Shown: positions 1 to 8,000 of the stretch, one piece after another
How the letters are laid out: every line of letters starts with the position of its first letter
How positions within the stretch are numbered: position 1 is the stretch's first letter
Assembly (NCBI GenBank): GCA_944323695.1
Contig: CALUTI010000011.1
Span: 1-41,932 of the forward strand
Length of the DNA stretch: 41,932 nucleotides
Direction: 5' to 3'
Source of the DNA: Candidatus Gastranaerophilales bacterium
GTDB taxonomy: Bacteria > Cyanobacteriota > Vampirovibrionia > Gastranaerophilales > Gastranaerophilaceae
Program-made: the position numbers and the translations under genes
Notes under the pieces: generated by a model
The model's database searches: none
Told to the model about the DNA's origin: nothing
The model's input: the letters and a program-made list of their open reading frames with translations, nothing else

Positions 1-256
1 TAAGCTGTTCTCCAACTCCATACATCCCAGAAGGGGAATATGTCTTTGAGACCATAGCGGAGCCGGAGGTGAGAGCGGGAGCGAGCAGAGGCTGAAGGGC
101 TTTGCGCAGGCAAAGACCGTAACGCCGTTTCATGCGAGCGACCAAGACAGCGTCGTCGAAAAGACATATTCCCCTTGCGGCTTTCTCAAAACCCTTGCTA
201 TTTCTATTTAGAGGAGACGCCCCCCCCCCGGTTCTGAATTTTTTCATTTTTTCCAT
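1..256 (-). CDS. 5' part of a prepilin-like gene (leader region), runs off the window
   Basis: The reading frame starts at the ATG on the minus strand at 256-254, preceded by a good ribosome site (AAGGAG), and stays open for 85 codons to the window edge. It begins MEKMKKFRTGGGASPLNRNS and continues as a charged, Gly/Ser-containing leader. Promoter and leader are nearly identical to those of the prepilin at 27141, so the part outside the window is probably a prepilin whose cleavage site and hydrophobic stretch lie further left. The G tract (minus-strand view of the C run at 220-229) has 10 bases and leaves the ATG in frame with the leader, unlike the G9 copy at 27168. It also carries a 75-bp in-frame segment (at about 74-148) missing from the other copy. 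The downstream product is inferred from the second copy only. Confidence 0.6.
   Translation of the reverse strand, partial: MEKMKKFRTGGGASPLNRNSKGFEKAARGICLFDDAVLVARMKRRYGLCLRKALQPLLAPALTSGSAMVSKTYSPSGMYGVGEQL
31..176. repeat. Palindromic element with 17-bp perfect arms, long-loop version
   Basis: Positions 31-47 (AAGGGGAATATGTCTTT) and 160-176 (its exact reverse complement) flank a 112-nt loop that is much richer in GC than the surroundings. The same arms at 27220-27236 and 27274-27290 flank only 37 nt. The 75-nt difference is a multiple of three and keeps the host leader frame open. A 4-bp microhomology (CGCT) at the indel edges fits a deletion in the other copy. Confidence 0.75.
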
Positions 257-282
257 AAGCTTTTCTCCTTATTTTTTGTTTT

Positions 283-311
283 ATTTTAACAAATTTTTTT
301 ATTTTAGGCAA
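283..311 (-). promoter_or_regulatory. Promoter of the left prepilin copy
   Basis: On the minus strand, TTGCCT (311-306), a 17-nt spacer and TAAAAT (288-283) precede the ribosome site and ATG at 256. The spacer and -10 are shared with the copy at 27086-27114; only the -35 differs (TTGCCT here, TTGTCA there), because the inverted repeat ends within the spacer edge. Confidence 0.55.
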
Positions 312-327
312 CAACAACTAAAAACTA

Positions 328-1719
328 TTATGAAATACTTACCAGCGTATTGCTGATTTCTGTCATAAGATTAATGTCATTAGTCCGGCGGGCTAATTTT
401 TGAGCTTTTTCGAGCAGATTTTTTGCTTTACTTTCATTTTTATATTCAAGCATAATTTCTGCAGCATTCAAATAATTTTGAGCAGCTTTTTGAGGTGAAT
501 CAGCATCAAGATAATTTTTGACGGCTTTTGAATATGCTTTCAACGCTTCAGGAGAATCGCCGAATTTGTCATAAGCATCACCAATACTTGATGAAACATA
601 GCCTTTTACTTTTGCGTTATCAGTTTCATCTGCAATTGTATCTGCTATTTCATAATAGTCAAACGCAGTCTGTTCATACATATCAGAATAAATGTTACCG
701 ATTTTTGCCATTGATTTTGACTGTGCTGAAAGATTTTCAACCTCTCCGGCGTATGATACCGTGCTGAAATAATGATCTATTGCCGGCTCAATCTGGTTTA
801 CATCATTGTAAATTTCCGCCATTGAATAGTGAGCGCGAGTTTTTACATTGCTGTCTTTTGTTCTTTGAACTGACTGATTGTAGCTTTTCAAGGCTTGCGC
901 AAGGTAATCGTGATCGTCATAGATTTTTCCGACCTCTAAAAATATTTTTGACTGTGTTTCTTTGTCATCAACTTCATTTGCGCGTTCTAAAGCTGTTTGA
1001 AAAGCCGCTATAGCTTCTTTTGGCTTGTTGGCATAAGTCATCTTTTTAGCTTTTATAAATAATTTTTTTAATTCAGCATCCTGGGGTATAAAAGGGTTAA
1101 CCTGTTCCTGCTGAACTTCTTCTGCTTGAGTTGTTCTGTTTGAAGTTTCTTCCGGAAATTTTACAAGAAAATCAGGATTTACGTCATTTTCATTGTATTT
1201 AAAATCAATTTGCTGTAAAAACAGCGCATCAACCCAATTTTCTACAACCTTTGAATCTTTATCAAGGGTCTTGGAAATATAAGTATCTAAAATTGAGGCT
1301 GCATTTTTAAGGTTTGATTTAATAAGCTTGCTGTTCGGAGTGTCTTTTGTTACCTGTTTTTCAATAAGCGAAAGGTATCCGTTGACTTCTTCTTTCAAAT
1401 CGTCCGGAGTTCCTATTGCTAAGGCTGTATTTTTAAAATCTTTAAGGATTTGGGCAATATTTATATTAGGATTGCGCTGGGCAAGCGCCGTTGCAACTTC
1501 ATTGGGGTATTGAATCTGTGGCTGGTTATTCGTCTGATATGAGGCATAATTATTGCGGTCAACGTATTGAAGTCCTTTGCTGCGGCTATTTTGGTTTGCC
1601 TGTTCCTCTCTTTGCGCATTAGAAGTTGAGCGCTCCTCGTCTTGTTTTTTTCTGACCTGATTGCGCCTGTCTTGTATAAAATATGGACGTTGATATACGC
1701 TGTTTAAATTCAACCCCAT
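328..1719 (-). CDS. TPR-repeat protein, cytoplasmic, 463 aa
   Basis: Two parts are visible. Residues 1 to about 70 are polar and rich in Q, N, R and E with no signal peptide (starts MGLNLNSVYQRPYFIQDRRN). The region from about residue 215 to 460 holds around six tetratricopeptide repeats with the typical A/Y/A spacing, for example around KEAIAAFQTALERA, AQALKSYNQSV and PEALKAYSKAVKNY. TPRs are protein-binding scaffolds, so it probably assembles a complex, but the partner is unknown. A purine-rich site (AGAGGT) about 7 nt upstream supports the start. A poorly conserved helical segment joins the two halves. The gene stands alone, with the U32 gene 100 bp upstream in the same orientation. Confidence 0.75.
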   Translation of the reverse strand: MGLNLNSVYQRPYFIQDRRNQVRKKQDEERSTSNAQREEQANQNSRSKGLQYVDRNNYASYQTNNQPQIQYPNEVATALAQRNPNINIAQILKDFKNTALAIGTPDDLKEEVNGYLSLIEKQVTKDTPNSKLIKSNLKNAASILDTYISKTLDKDSKVVENWVDALFLQQIDFKYNENDVNPDFLVKFPEETSNRTTQAEEVQQEQVNPFIPQDAELKKLFIKAKKMTYANKPKEAIAAFQTALERANEVDDKETQSKIFLEVGKIYDDHDYLAQALKSYNQSVQRTKDSNVKTRAHYSMAEIYNDVNQIEPAIDHYFSTVSYAGEVENLSAQSKSMAKIGNIYSDMYEQTAFDYYEIADTIADETDNAKVKGYVSSSIGDAYDKFGDSPEALKAYSKAVKNYLDADSPQKAAQNYLNAAEIMLEYKNESKAKNLLEKAQKLARRTNDINLMTEISNTLVSIS

Positions 1720-1820
1720 TTACATACCTCTGGTTTTACATACCTATCATACATGATGTGAGTTTTTTTTAACTCATACTTTTGTATTATATTTAAGGTT
1801 TTTTGAGGATATGTCAAGAA

Positions 1821-3575
1821 TCAACCGCAAACAATCATTTCACAATTTTTACAATCAAACTTTAACGGATATTTTTTACCCTTTTCGTCAATCAAGAATA
1901 ATTTTACGGGTGATTTACACATATTAAAAGCGAATTTGAGACAATGTTTTGTGCGCATTAATTCAACGTTTTGGGGTCTTGTGCTTTCGTAAGACATTTC
2001 GCAGGATTTGCAGCCGCAATTTTCATAAAAACTTTTTGCTTCGTGGTTGTGAATATTTGCCCTGTAGTCTAAATCTTTTACGGGGAATTCCGCATAATGC
2101 ATAGGCTGTTGAACATCACGCTCATAGTTATTAAGTCGTTCTTCCATTAATTTATCAAGAATTTCTCGGCGTAGATTATTTATTTCCGAAACCGGCAAGA
2201 ACGGTAATTCGTCATTTATCTTTATTTCCGTTATATAAAAATCACTTTCACCGCATTTTTTCAATTGGGATATGAAATTTTCCTGCATCTTGTCAGGATT
2301 TTTCGGTTTTTCATTGGCAAGAACTTCCATTGCAACTTCATTTCCGTCCTCATCAATTGCATGCAGGACACCTTCATTATATAAAAATTTTGCTGAAATT
2401 CTGCGTTTTATTTTGGAATTTGAGAGCTGTTTTTCAAATTTGGCGTCAAAATTTCTGTATATTGTCATCCCTTTTTTAAAGTTATCAATTTTGTTCGGAT
2501 AAACTTTAATTCCCTCAACCTTATTCACAAGGCAGCCTTTAAGCTGACCTTCAATAAAGTAGCACAGACCGTCTTGAGGGTTTATTTGAGCATTTATTTC
2601 GAAATAATTTTTTCCAATAGCAGTAATTTTACCAAGTTTTTCACCCATAGATTTTGGCGTTGCAAAGTTAAAACATTCCTTTCTGCCATCCAGAAAATAA
2701 TCCGTAAAGCCTCTGTTAAAACTTTTACTCACATCCGGTTCAAAATCAAGAAATACTGTGCCGGAAGAGGTTCTTTCAGAAATTTTATCAAGTTCATTTC
2801 GATAGTATGCAACAACATTTTTCACATAATTGGTATCTTTTAATCTGCCTTCTATTTTAAATGACTTAACACCGGCATTAACTAATGCTTTCAAATGTTT
2901 TGAAGCATTAAAATCTTTCAGACTCAAAAGATACATATCTTTTGCAATAATATTACCTTTTTCATCCGCAAGGGTATATTTTTTCCGGCAGCTTTGGGCA
3001 CATTCACCTCTATTTGCCGAACGTCCGCCGTTTGCACAACTCATATAACACTGTCCGCTATATGATACGCATAAAGCTCCATGGATAAATGTTTCTATTT
3101 CCGTTTTTGTATTATTACAAATTTCTTTTATCTGCTCAATCGAAAGCTCTCTGGCCAGAATTACCCTTGAAACACCGACTTCATCAAAAAATTTCACTTT
3201 TTGCAATGTTCTGTTATCGCACTGCGTGCTCATATGAACAGGTATCGGGGGTAATTCGCCTCTTATTGCCAACTCTAAAAGCCCCATATCCTGAACAATA
3301 ACGGCATCAATTCCCGTATCATAAAGATCTTGAATTAATTTTTTTGCCAGAATTAATTCATTATCATCCAAAATTGTATTTATGGTCACATGAACTTTTA
3401 CATTAAACTTATGTGCATATTGGACAACTTCTCTAATATCTTCTATTAAATTTCCGGCGTTTTGTCTTGCCCCGAAATTCTTTGCCCCGATATATAAAGC
3501 ATCACAGCCGCTGTTTATTGCGGCAATTGCTGTTTCTTTGTCTTTTGCAGGTGCTAAAAGTTCAACTTTTTCCAT
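1821..3575 (-). CDS. Peptidase U32 family protein, RlhA-like RNA hydroxylase, 584 aa
   Basis: The U32 signature is clear: ETFIHGALCVSYSGQCYMS at about 161-179, with Cys169, Cys176, Cys192 and Cys196 in the spacing used by RlhA/TrhP-type proteins for an iron-sulfur cluster. N-terminal ELLAPAKD and the TIM-barrel pattern fit. Family knowledge: U32 proteins such as RlhA (23S rRNA C2501) and TrhP (tRNA U34) carry out prephenate-dependent RNA hydroxylation. The length and extra C-terminal region favour the RlhA-like subgroup, but substrate cannot be told from sequence. The last 75 residues add eight cysteines including CGCxxC and CxxC, which may form a second metal site. There is no Shine-Dalgarno; a TTGTCA-17-TAAAAT promoter ends 6 nt before the ATG, so the mRNA is probably leaderless. 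Confidence 0.85.
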   Translation of the reverse strand: MEKVELLAPAKDKETAIAAINSGCDALYIGAKNFGARQNAGNLIEDIREVVQYAHKFNVKVHVTINTILDDNELILAKKLIQDLYDTGIDAVIVQDMGLLELAIRGELPPIPVHMSTQCDNRTLQKVKFFDEVGVSRVILARELSIEQIKEICNNTKTEIETFIHGALCVSYSGQCYMSCANGGRSANRGECAQSCRKKYTLADEKGNIIAKDMYLLSLKDFNASKHLKALVNAGVKSFKIEGRLKDTNYVKNVVAYYRNELDKISERTSSGTVFLDFEPDVSKSFNRGFTDYFLDGRKECFNFATPKSMGEKLGKITAIGKNYFEINAQINPQDGLCYFIEGQLKGCLVNKVEGIKVYPNKIDNFKKGMTIYRNFDAKFEKQLSNSKIKRRISAKFLYNEGVLHAIDEDGNEVAMEVLANEKPKNPDKMQENFISQLKKCGESDFYITEIKINDELPFLPVSEINNLRREILDKLMEERLNNYERDVQQPMHYAEFPVKDLDYRANIHNHEAKSFYENCGCKSCEMSYESTRPQNVELMRTKHCLKFAFNMCKSPVKLFLIDEKGKKYPLKFDCKNCEMIVCG

Positions 3576-3581
3576 AAACTT

Positions 3582-3610
3582 ATTTTATTACAACGAATAT
3601 GACTTGACAA
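3582..3610 (-). promoter_or_regulatory. Promoter of the U32 gene, leaderless geometry
   Basis: Minus strand: TTGTCA at 3610-3605, a 17-nt spacer, TAAAAT at 3587-3582, then six bases and the ATG at 3575. The expected transcription start coincides with the start codon. Confidence 0.7.
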
Positions 3611-3692
3611 TCATGCTTTTTTATGATATAAAAAGTGTGGGGTAAATGTATATTTATAAGTCTTGTCTTTCGACGAGACTTTCTTTTTCGGG

Positions 3693-3899
3693 TCAGGTTA
3701 TAAGATTGTTTTCATACGCCAAATACAGCAAATGGCGGCGGTTTTGGGCTCTTAAACCAGTCATTACTCTATGTAATTCCGATAAAAATTTATTCAAATC
3801 ACGATAATAATACTTATTTGCAATTTCTCTATAGGTCATGCCGCTTGATAAATATTTATAAATTCTCTCTCCTAAATAATTATATAATTTGTTCTCCAT
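3693..3899 (-). CDS. Small helix-turn-helix-like protein, 68 aa
   Basis: Starts MENKLYNYLGERIYKYLSSG. The segment SGMTYREIANKYYYRDLNKF followed by a basic helix (HRVMTGLRAQNRRHLLYLAY) looks like a short helix-turn-helix of the GerE/LuxR or sigma-region-4 type, so DNA binding is plausible but unproven. I chose the ATG at 3899 because AAAGGA lies 7 nt upstream; a longer reading from a TTG at 3920 would run through that ribosome site. It has no partner domain. It is transcribed away from metG, with a gap of about 150 bp that holds the metG terminator hairpin. Confidence 0.6.
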   Translation of the reverse strand: MENKLYNYLGERIYKYLSSGMTYREIANKYYYRDLNKFLSELHRVMTGLRAQNRRHLLYLAYENNLIT

Positions 3900-3999
3900 T
3901 ATTTTTTCCTTTAATATCAAAAATGCTTATATTAATATTATAAAACATTTTTTAATATTAAAATTAATGATATTTCCTGAAAAATCTACACTTAAATAT

Positions 4000-4026
4000 T
4001 TGGGAATGCAAGTTATACATTCCCAA
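4000..4026 (-). terminator. Hairpin downstream of metG
   Basis: TTGGGAATG (4000-4008) and CATTCCCAA (4018-4026) form a 9-bp stem with a 9-nt loop just past the metG stop. On the minus strand it is followed by ATATTTAAG, a weak U-tract, so termination may be inefficient. Confidence 0.5.
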
Positions 4027-4047
4027 TAAAAACATTATTCAGAAAAA

Positions 4048-5604
4048 TTATTTTTTCTTTGATTTATCGGCAAGTTCGCTGTCAACCCGCAAAAATACCG
4101 GTTTTATATCCTCTTTTGATATAAACTTGCCGACTTTTATGTTATCACAGGTTAAATCATCCAATTTAATACCCAAATCAAAGGACAATTGTTTTGCCAT
4201 TTCACGGGCAATATTCGGACAATAAGGATAAATAAGCGCCGTTACTATACACATAATTTCTAAAACAGTTGTAAGAACCTGTCCGCACTCAGTCCATTTT
4301 TCTTCCTTAGCCAAAGTCCAGGGGGCATTATCGGTTACAAATTTATTTGTCATATCAACAAGCCCGATAATTTCCTGTGCAGCTTCCGCTATTTCAAAAT
4401 GGTTAAAATGGTTTTCTACAATTTTGATAGTTCCAAGCGCCTTTTTAAATAAATCGGATTGAACTTTAAATTCAGGCTTAACCTCACCGTCAAAGTATTT
4501 TACAAGCATTGAAAGAGTTCTGTTTAAAAGATTTCCCATACTGTTTGCAAGGTGAGCATTAACTTTTTCCTTAAAATCTTCATCGGAATAATTTCCGTCA
4601 CGGCCGCAAGGTGCTGATGTTGCCATGTAATATCTAAAGGCATCCGGATATTCAAGTTCAAAGTTTTCCAAAACAGCTGTCGGAGAAATTACATTACCCA
4701 AAGATTTTGACATTTTGGATTCATCAATAGTAATCCAGCCGTGTGCAAAAATGTGTTTTGGCAAAGGTAAATCCAACGCCAGCAAAAATGCCGGCCAATA
4801 AATACTATGGAATTTCAAAATATCTTTTCCGATTACATGAACATCAACAGGCCAGAGCTTTTTGTATAATTCTGACGGATTTTCGGTATCATAGCCGATT
4901 GCCGTAATGTAATTTGAAAGAGCATCTATCCAAACATATATTACCTGATCCGGATCATCTAATACATCAATTCCCCACTGTACGTTTGTTTTTGCACGGG
5001 AAACAGAAATGTCCTGAATATCTTCAAGCTGGTTCAAAACCTCATTTGCCCTGAATGACGGAACTATAAAATCCGGATTTTCTTTAATATGCTTGATGAT
5101 TGCATCTTTATATTTTGAAAGTTTAAAGAAATAATTTTCTTCTTTTACCAATTCAGGTTTTTTCAAGTGATCAGGACATAGACCGTCTTCCGTTAAGTCT
5201 TTTTCGTTTAGAAAGCATTCGCATCCGGAGCAGTATAATCCTTCATAAGAGTGTTTATAAATATCTCCTTTTTCAACAAGCTTTTTGAATATTTTTTGAA
5301 CGGTTTTTTCATGGTATTCATCTGTTGTTCTAATAAATTTTGTATAATCAACATCCAGTGCTTTCCAGGCATCTTGAAACTTTTTTGCATTCATATCGCA
5401 AAGTTCTTTTGGAGTAATTCCCTGTTCTTTTGCTGTTTTTTGAATTTTAATACCATGTTCATCAGTACCTGTCAAAAAGAAGACCTCTGTTCTTTGAGAA
5501 TAGTGTCTTGCAATAATATCTGTTAAAATCTTTTCATAGGCATGACCGATATGGGGTGCGCCGTTTACATAATCAATTGCCGTTGTTAAGTAATATTTAT
5601 CCAT
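4048..5604 (-). CDS. metG: Methionyl-tRNA synthetase, 518 aa
   Basis: Class I synthetase that charges tRNA-Met in the cytoplasm. HIGH motif at residues 18-21 (GAPHIGHAYEK), KMSKS at 297-301, and the methionine-pocket segment VIYVWIDALSNYITA at about 221-235. One zinc-knuckle-like insertion is present, with CSGC at 125-128 and CPDH at 143-146. The anticodon-binding helical domain occupies about 350-500. There is no C-terminal Trbp111/EMAP dimerisation domain, so it is the short form. A ribosome site GAGGG lies about 8 nt upstream of the ATG, and an extended -10 (TGATATAAT) at 5634-5626 gives a normal short leader. Its substrate tRNA-Met lies at the far end of the window. Confidence 0.96.
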   Translation of the reverse strand: MDKYYLTTAIDYVNGAPHIGHAYEKILTDIIARHYSQRTEVFFLTGTDEHGIKIQKTAKEQGITPKELCDMNAKKFQDAWKALDVDYTKFIRTTDEYHEKTVQKIFKKLVEKGDIYKHSYEGLYCSGCECFLNEKDLTEDGLCPDHLKKPELVKEENYFFKLSKYKDAIIKHIKENPDFIVPSFRANEVLNQLEDIQDISVSRAKTNVQWGIDVLDDPDQVIYVWIDALSNYITAIGYDTENPSELYKKLWPVDVHVIGKDILKFHSIYWPAFLLALDLPLPKHIFAHGWITIDESKMSKSLGNVISPTAVLENFELEYPDAFRYYMATSAPCGRDGNYSDEDFKEKVNAHLANSMGNLLNRTLSMLVKYFDGEVKPEFKVQSDLFKKALGTIKIVENHFNHFEIAEAAQEIIGLVDMTNKFVTDNAPWTLAKEEKWTECGQVLTTVLEIMCIVTALIYPYCPNIAREMAKQLSFDLGIKLDDLTCDNIKVGKFISKEDIKPVFLRVDSELADKSKKK

Positions 5605-5625
5605 TTATATTTCCCTCTTGAAAAA

Positions 5626-5634
5626 ATTATATCA
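5626..5634 (-). promoter_or_regulatory. Extended -10 element of metG
   Basis: TGATATAAT on the minus strand, with TATAAT at 5631-5626 and the upstream TG at 5634-5633. No good -35 box is seen at 17 nt, which fits an extended -10 promoter. The metG ribosome site and ATG follow about 20 nt downstream. Confidence 0.5.
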
Positions 5635-5711
5635 CAAAAAAGTTACAAAACTTGAAGAAACAGGCAATTTTTACATTTAAAATAACTTTATATACATGTA
5701 AAGGAGTAGGT

Positions 5712-6110
5712 ATGTCCTGGATAAACGATTTAGATGCTCTTTCATCAGCAGGTGTATTGGGTTTTGACGCACCCGCGTATGTAATGGGAACACAACCCAG
5801 ATACTACGGTCACCCGGCACTGGAAACACTTCCTGATACATTGCCAAAAATGAATAATCAACCTCAAAAAGATGAATTCAAGCCAAGCAATTCAAGTGTA
5901 AATAACCCGAAATGGAAAAAATGGCTGTTTGGTCTTCTGGCAACTGCCGGTCTGATTTTTGGCGCATCTAAATTAAAGTTTACTAAAAATTTGATTAGCA
6001 AAATTAATTTGACAAATATAAAAGCTTTACCGCAAAAGGCTTGGAACGGTATCAAAGCAGGATGGAGCCGACTTGTTGGACTTTTTAAACCTAAAACGGG
6101 AACTCCGTAA
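5712..6110 (+). CDS. Unrecognised 132-aa protein with one hydrophobic segment
   Basis: I do not recognise the family. The ATG at 5712 (MSWINDLDALSSAGVLGFDA) is preferred because AAAGGAG stands 5 nt upstream; an in-frame ATG at 5652 has no ribosome site. Residues 1 to about 60 are Pro/Tyr-rich and polar, followed by a single likely membrane or amphipathic helix (KWLFGLLATAGLIFGASKL, about 77-95), then a basic C-terminal tail with WNGIKAGW and RLVGLFKPK. The arrangement suggests a membrane-associated small protein. It converges on der with only 3 bp between stop codons and no visible terminator between them. Confidence 0.6.
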   Translation: MSWINDLDALSSAGVLGFDAPAYVMGTQPRYYGHPALETLPDTLPKMNNQPQKDEFKPSNSSVNNPKWKKWLFGLLATAGLIFGASKLKFTKNLISKINLTNIKALPQKAWNGIKAGWSRLVGLFKPKTGTP

Positions 6111-6113
6111 ATT

Positions 6114-7445
6114 TTAAGACTTTTTATCTTTTCTTTCTCTGACAGATATTCTTATCGGCGTTCCGAAAAACCCGAAGGCTTCGCGTAGTTTATTTTCCAG
6201 ATATCGTTTATAATGATCTTTTAACAAATCCGCATTATTTGCAAAAATAATAAATGTCGGAGGCTGAACATTAATCTGTGTAGAATATAAAATCTTAAGC
6301 CTTTTATTTTTAACACTTTGCGGCGGGTTAAGCGTATAGGCTTCATTTATAATTTTATTTAAAAGACCTGTCGAAACTCGTTTTGTGCTCTGCTCGTAAA
6401 CATCAACAGCTTTTTCAAAAATCTGGTTTAATCTTTGTTTGGTTACAGCACTTATATAAATTTTCGGCGCAAAGTCCAAAAAAGGAATATCCTTTGCAAG
6501 TTTTTTATCAAATTGGTTAATTGTGTTTGATTTTTTGTCTTCTATCAAGTCCCATTTGTTTATTGCTACAATTAAACCCTTTCCTGCTTCTGTTATAATT
6601 GATGAAATCTTTTTATCCTGATCTGAAATACCTTCCGTTGCATCTATTACAAGAACAGCAACATCACAGTCGCGGATTGATCTGATGGCTCTGTCTACGG
6701 CAAATTTTTCAACACCCCAGTCAACTTTTGACTTTTTGCGGATGCCTGCTGTATCAACTATTACAAACTCTTTGTCTTTATAGTTTATTCTTGAATCTAT
6801 ACTGTCTCTTGTTGTTCCTGATATGTCGGAAACTATTACTCTGTCTTCATTTAACAGAGCATTTACTATAGATGATTTTCCGGCATTTGGTCTGCCGACT
6901 ATTGCTATTTTTATGGTTTCATCTTTTTCCGGATTTTCATCAACTTCAAAATCTTTTGTTATAAGTTCCAACAAATCGCCTACACCGCCTGAACCATGCA
7001 AGGCAGAAATTCCTATAGGCTCCCCGATTGCAAGAGAATAAAAATCACTCGTCATATATTGGGAATTTGGATTGTCCAGCTTATTTACAGCAAGAAAAAC
7101 AGGTTTATCTGTTTGGCGGAGTATATTTGCAATATCGTAATCAACCGGATTAACGCCCTCTTTTCCGTCAACAAGAAAAATTATTTTATCTGCCTCATCA
7201 CAAGCAATCTTTGCCTGATCAAAAATAGACAGCATAATCTCATCCTCGTCTCCCGGAATAATGCCGCCTGTGTCTATGCAGGTGAAAATTTTATTTTGCC
7301 ATTCAACATCAAAATAAATTCTGTCGCGGGTAACCCCCGGTAAATCATCTACAATTGAATTTCTTGAACCTATAAGACGATTTACAAAAGTGGATTTCCC
7401 GACATTTGGTCTGCCGACTATTGCAACTATTGGTTTTCTTTTCAT
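6114..7445 (-). CDS. der: GTPase Der (EngA), 443 aa
   Basis: Tandem-GTPase factor for 50S ribosomal subunit maturation. First P-loop GRPNVGKST at 11-19 with DTGG and NKLD; second P-loop GRPNAGKSS at 184-192 with DTAG and NKWD; a C-terminal KH-like domain from about 355 ends with the basic tail. Length is typical. No Shine-Dalgarno precedes the ATG. Instead a -10 box TATACT (7457-7452) ends 6 nt upstream, so the transcript is probably leaderless. It is divergent from aroK with overlapping promoters, only 51 bp apart. Confidence 0.96.
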   Translation of the reverse strand: MKRKPIVAIVGRPNVGKSTFVNRLIGSRNSIVDDLPGVTRDRIYFDVEWQNKIFTCIDTGGIIPGDEDEIMLSIFDQAKIACDEADKIIFLVDGKEGVNPVDYDIANILRQTDKPVFLAVNKLDNPNSQYMTSDFYSLAIGEPIGISALHGSGGVGDLLELITKDFEVDENPEKDETIKIAIVGRPNAGKSSIVNALLNEDRVIVSDISGTTRDSIDSRINYKDKEFVIVDTAGIRKKSKVDWGVEKFAVDRAIRSIRDCDVAVLVIDATEGISDQDKKISSIITEAGKGLIVAINKWDLIEDKKSNTINQFDKKLAKDIPFLDFAPKIYISAVTKQRLNQIFEKAVDVYEQSTKRVSTGLLNKIINEAYTLNPPQSVKNKRLKILYSTQINVQPPTFIIFANNADLLKDHYKRYLENKLREAFGFFGTPIRISVRERKDKKS

Positions 7446-7451
7446 AAAAAC

Positions 7452-7490
7452 AGTATAACATGAACAAATGTTTATATTTTATGTTAAAAT
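7452..7490. promoter_or_regulatory. Face-to-face divergent promoters of der and aroK
   Basis: Minus strand: TATACT at 7457-7452, six bases before the der ATG, with no clear -35. Plus strand: TAAAAT at 7485-7490, six bases before the aroK ATG, with TGAACA at 7461-7466 as a possible -35 (18-nt spacer). The two core promoters interleave within 51 bp, so polymerase binding at one should exclude the other. Neither gene has a ribosome site. Confidence 0.6.
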
Positions 7491-7496
7491 TACAAC

Positions 7497-8000
7497 ATGA
7501 AGAGTTTAATTGTTTTAGCGGGAATGATGGGCTGCGGCAAAAGTACTGCCGGTGAGCTTTTGAGCAAAAAAATCGGATATGAATTTATTGATATAGATAA
7601 AGAGCTTGAAAAATCCGAAAATATGTCTGTTACAAATATTTTTAATGAATATGGAGAAAAATATTTCCGCAAAATTGAAAAACTGAAAATTTTTGAATAT
7701 GTAAATCGCAAAAATATTGTTATGGCTCTTGGCGGCGGGGCGTTTGAAGATGAAGAAACAAGAAAAATTCTAAAGCAGCACGGCGTTGTTATTTATCTAA
7801 AGGCAACTCCTGAATGTATTTTTCAAAGAATTAAATCTGAAATCCACAGGCCTCTTTTGAGAAAAAATTTTTCTGTTGATTCCATTGCTTTTATACTGAA
7901 AAAAAGAGTTAATAACTATGAAAAAGCTCATTATACCGTAGATACCTGCGGAAAAACTCCGGATGATGTTGTTGATAAAATTATGAGGATAATAAAATGA
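7497..8000 (+). CDS. aroK: Shikimate kinase, 167 aa
   Basis: Fifth step of the shikimate pathway: phosphorylates shikimate with ATP in the cytoplasm. Walker A GMMGCGKST at 9-17, shikimate-binding DIDKELE at about 32-38 with the following Arg58, GGG at 79-81, and the lid arginine in HRPLL at about 117-121. Length is normal for the short monofunctional kinase. The stop overlaps the aroB start (ATGA), so the two enzymes are co-translated. No ribosome site is present and the -10 TAAAAT ends 6 nt upstream, which suggests leaderless initiation. Confidence 0.95.
   Translation: MKSLIVLAGMMGCGKSTAGELLSKKIGYEFIDIDKELEKSENMSVTNIFNEYGEKYFRKIEKLKIFEYVNRKNIVMALGGGAFEDEETRKILKQHGVVIYLKATPECIFQRIKSEIHRPLLRKNFSVDSIAFILKKRVNNYEKAHYTVDTCGKTPDDVVDKIMRIIK

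Larger units (their letters stand above)
1..305. repeat. Left copy of a long inverted repeat (partner 27092-27320)
   Basis: The reverse complement of 1-305 matches 27092-27320. The only differences I find are a 75-bp indel, one substitution next to the homopolymer, and a G10 versus G9 length change. The match includes the promoter spacer, -10 box, ribosome site, start codon and the first ~85 leader codons. It reaches the first base of the window, so the true repeat may be longer. Near identity implies recent duplication or ongoing gene conversion. Confidence 0.9.

Noticed and set aside
1757-1776. TGAGTT...AACTCA hairpin between the TPR and U32 genes
   Set aside because: Short stem around an A/T run and no U-tract on the minus strand; not convincing as a terminator.
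4412-4420. Single TTTTCTACA match inside metG (another near 1236)
   Set aside because: Isolated copies in coding sequence are expected by chance in AT-rich DNA; only the cluster at 9835-9998 is meaningful.
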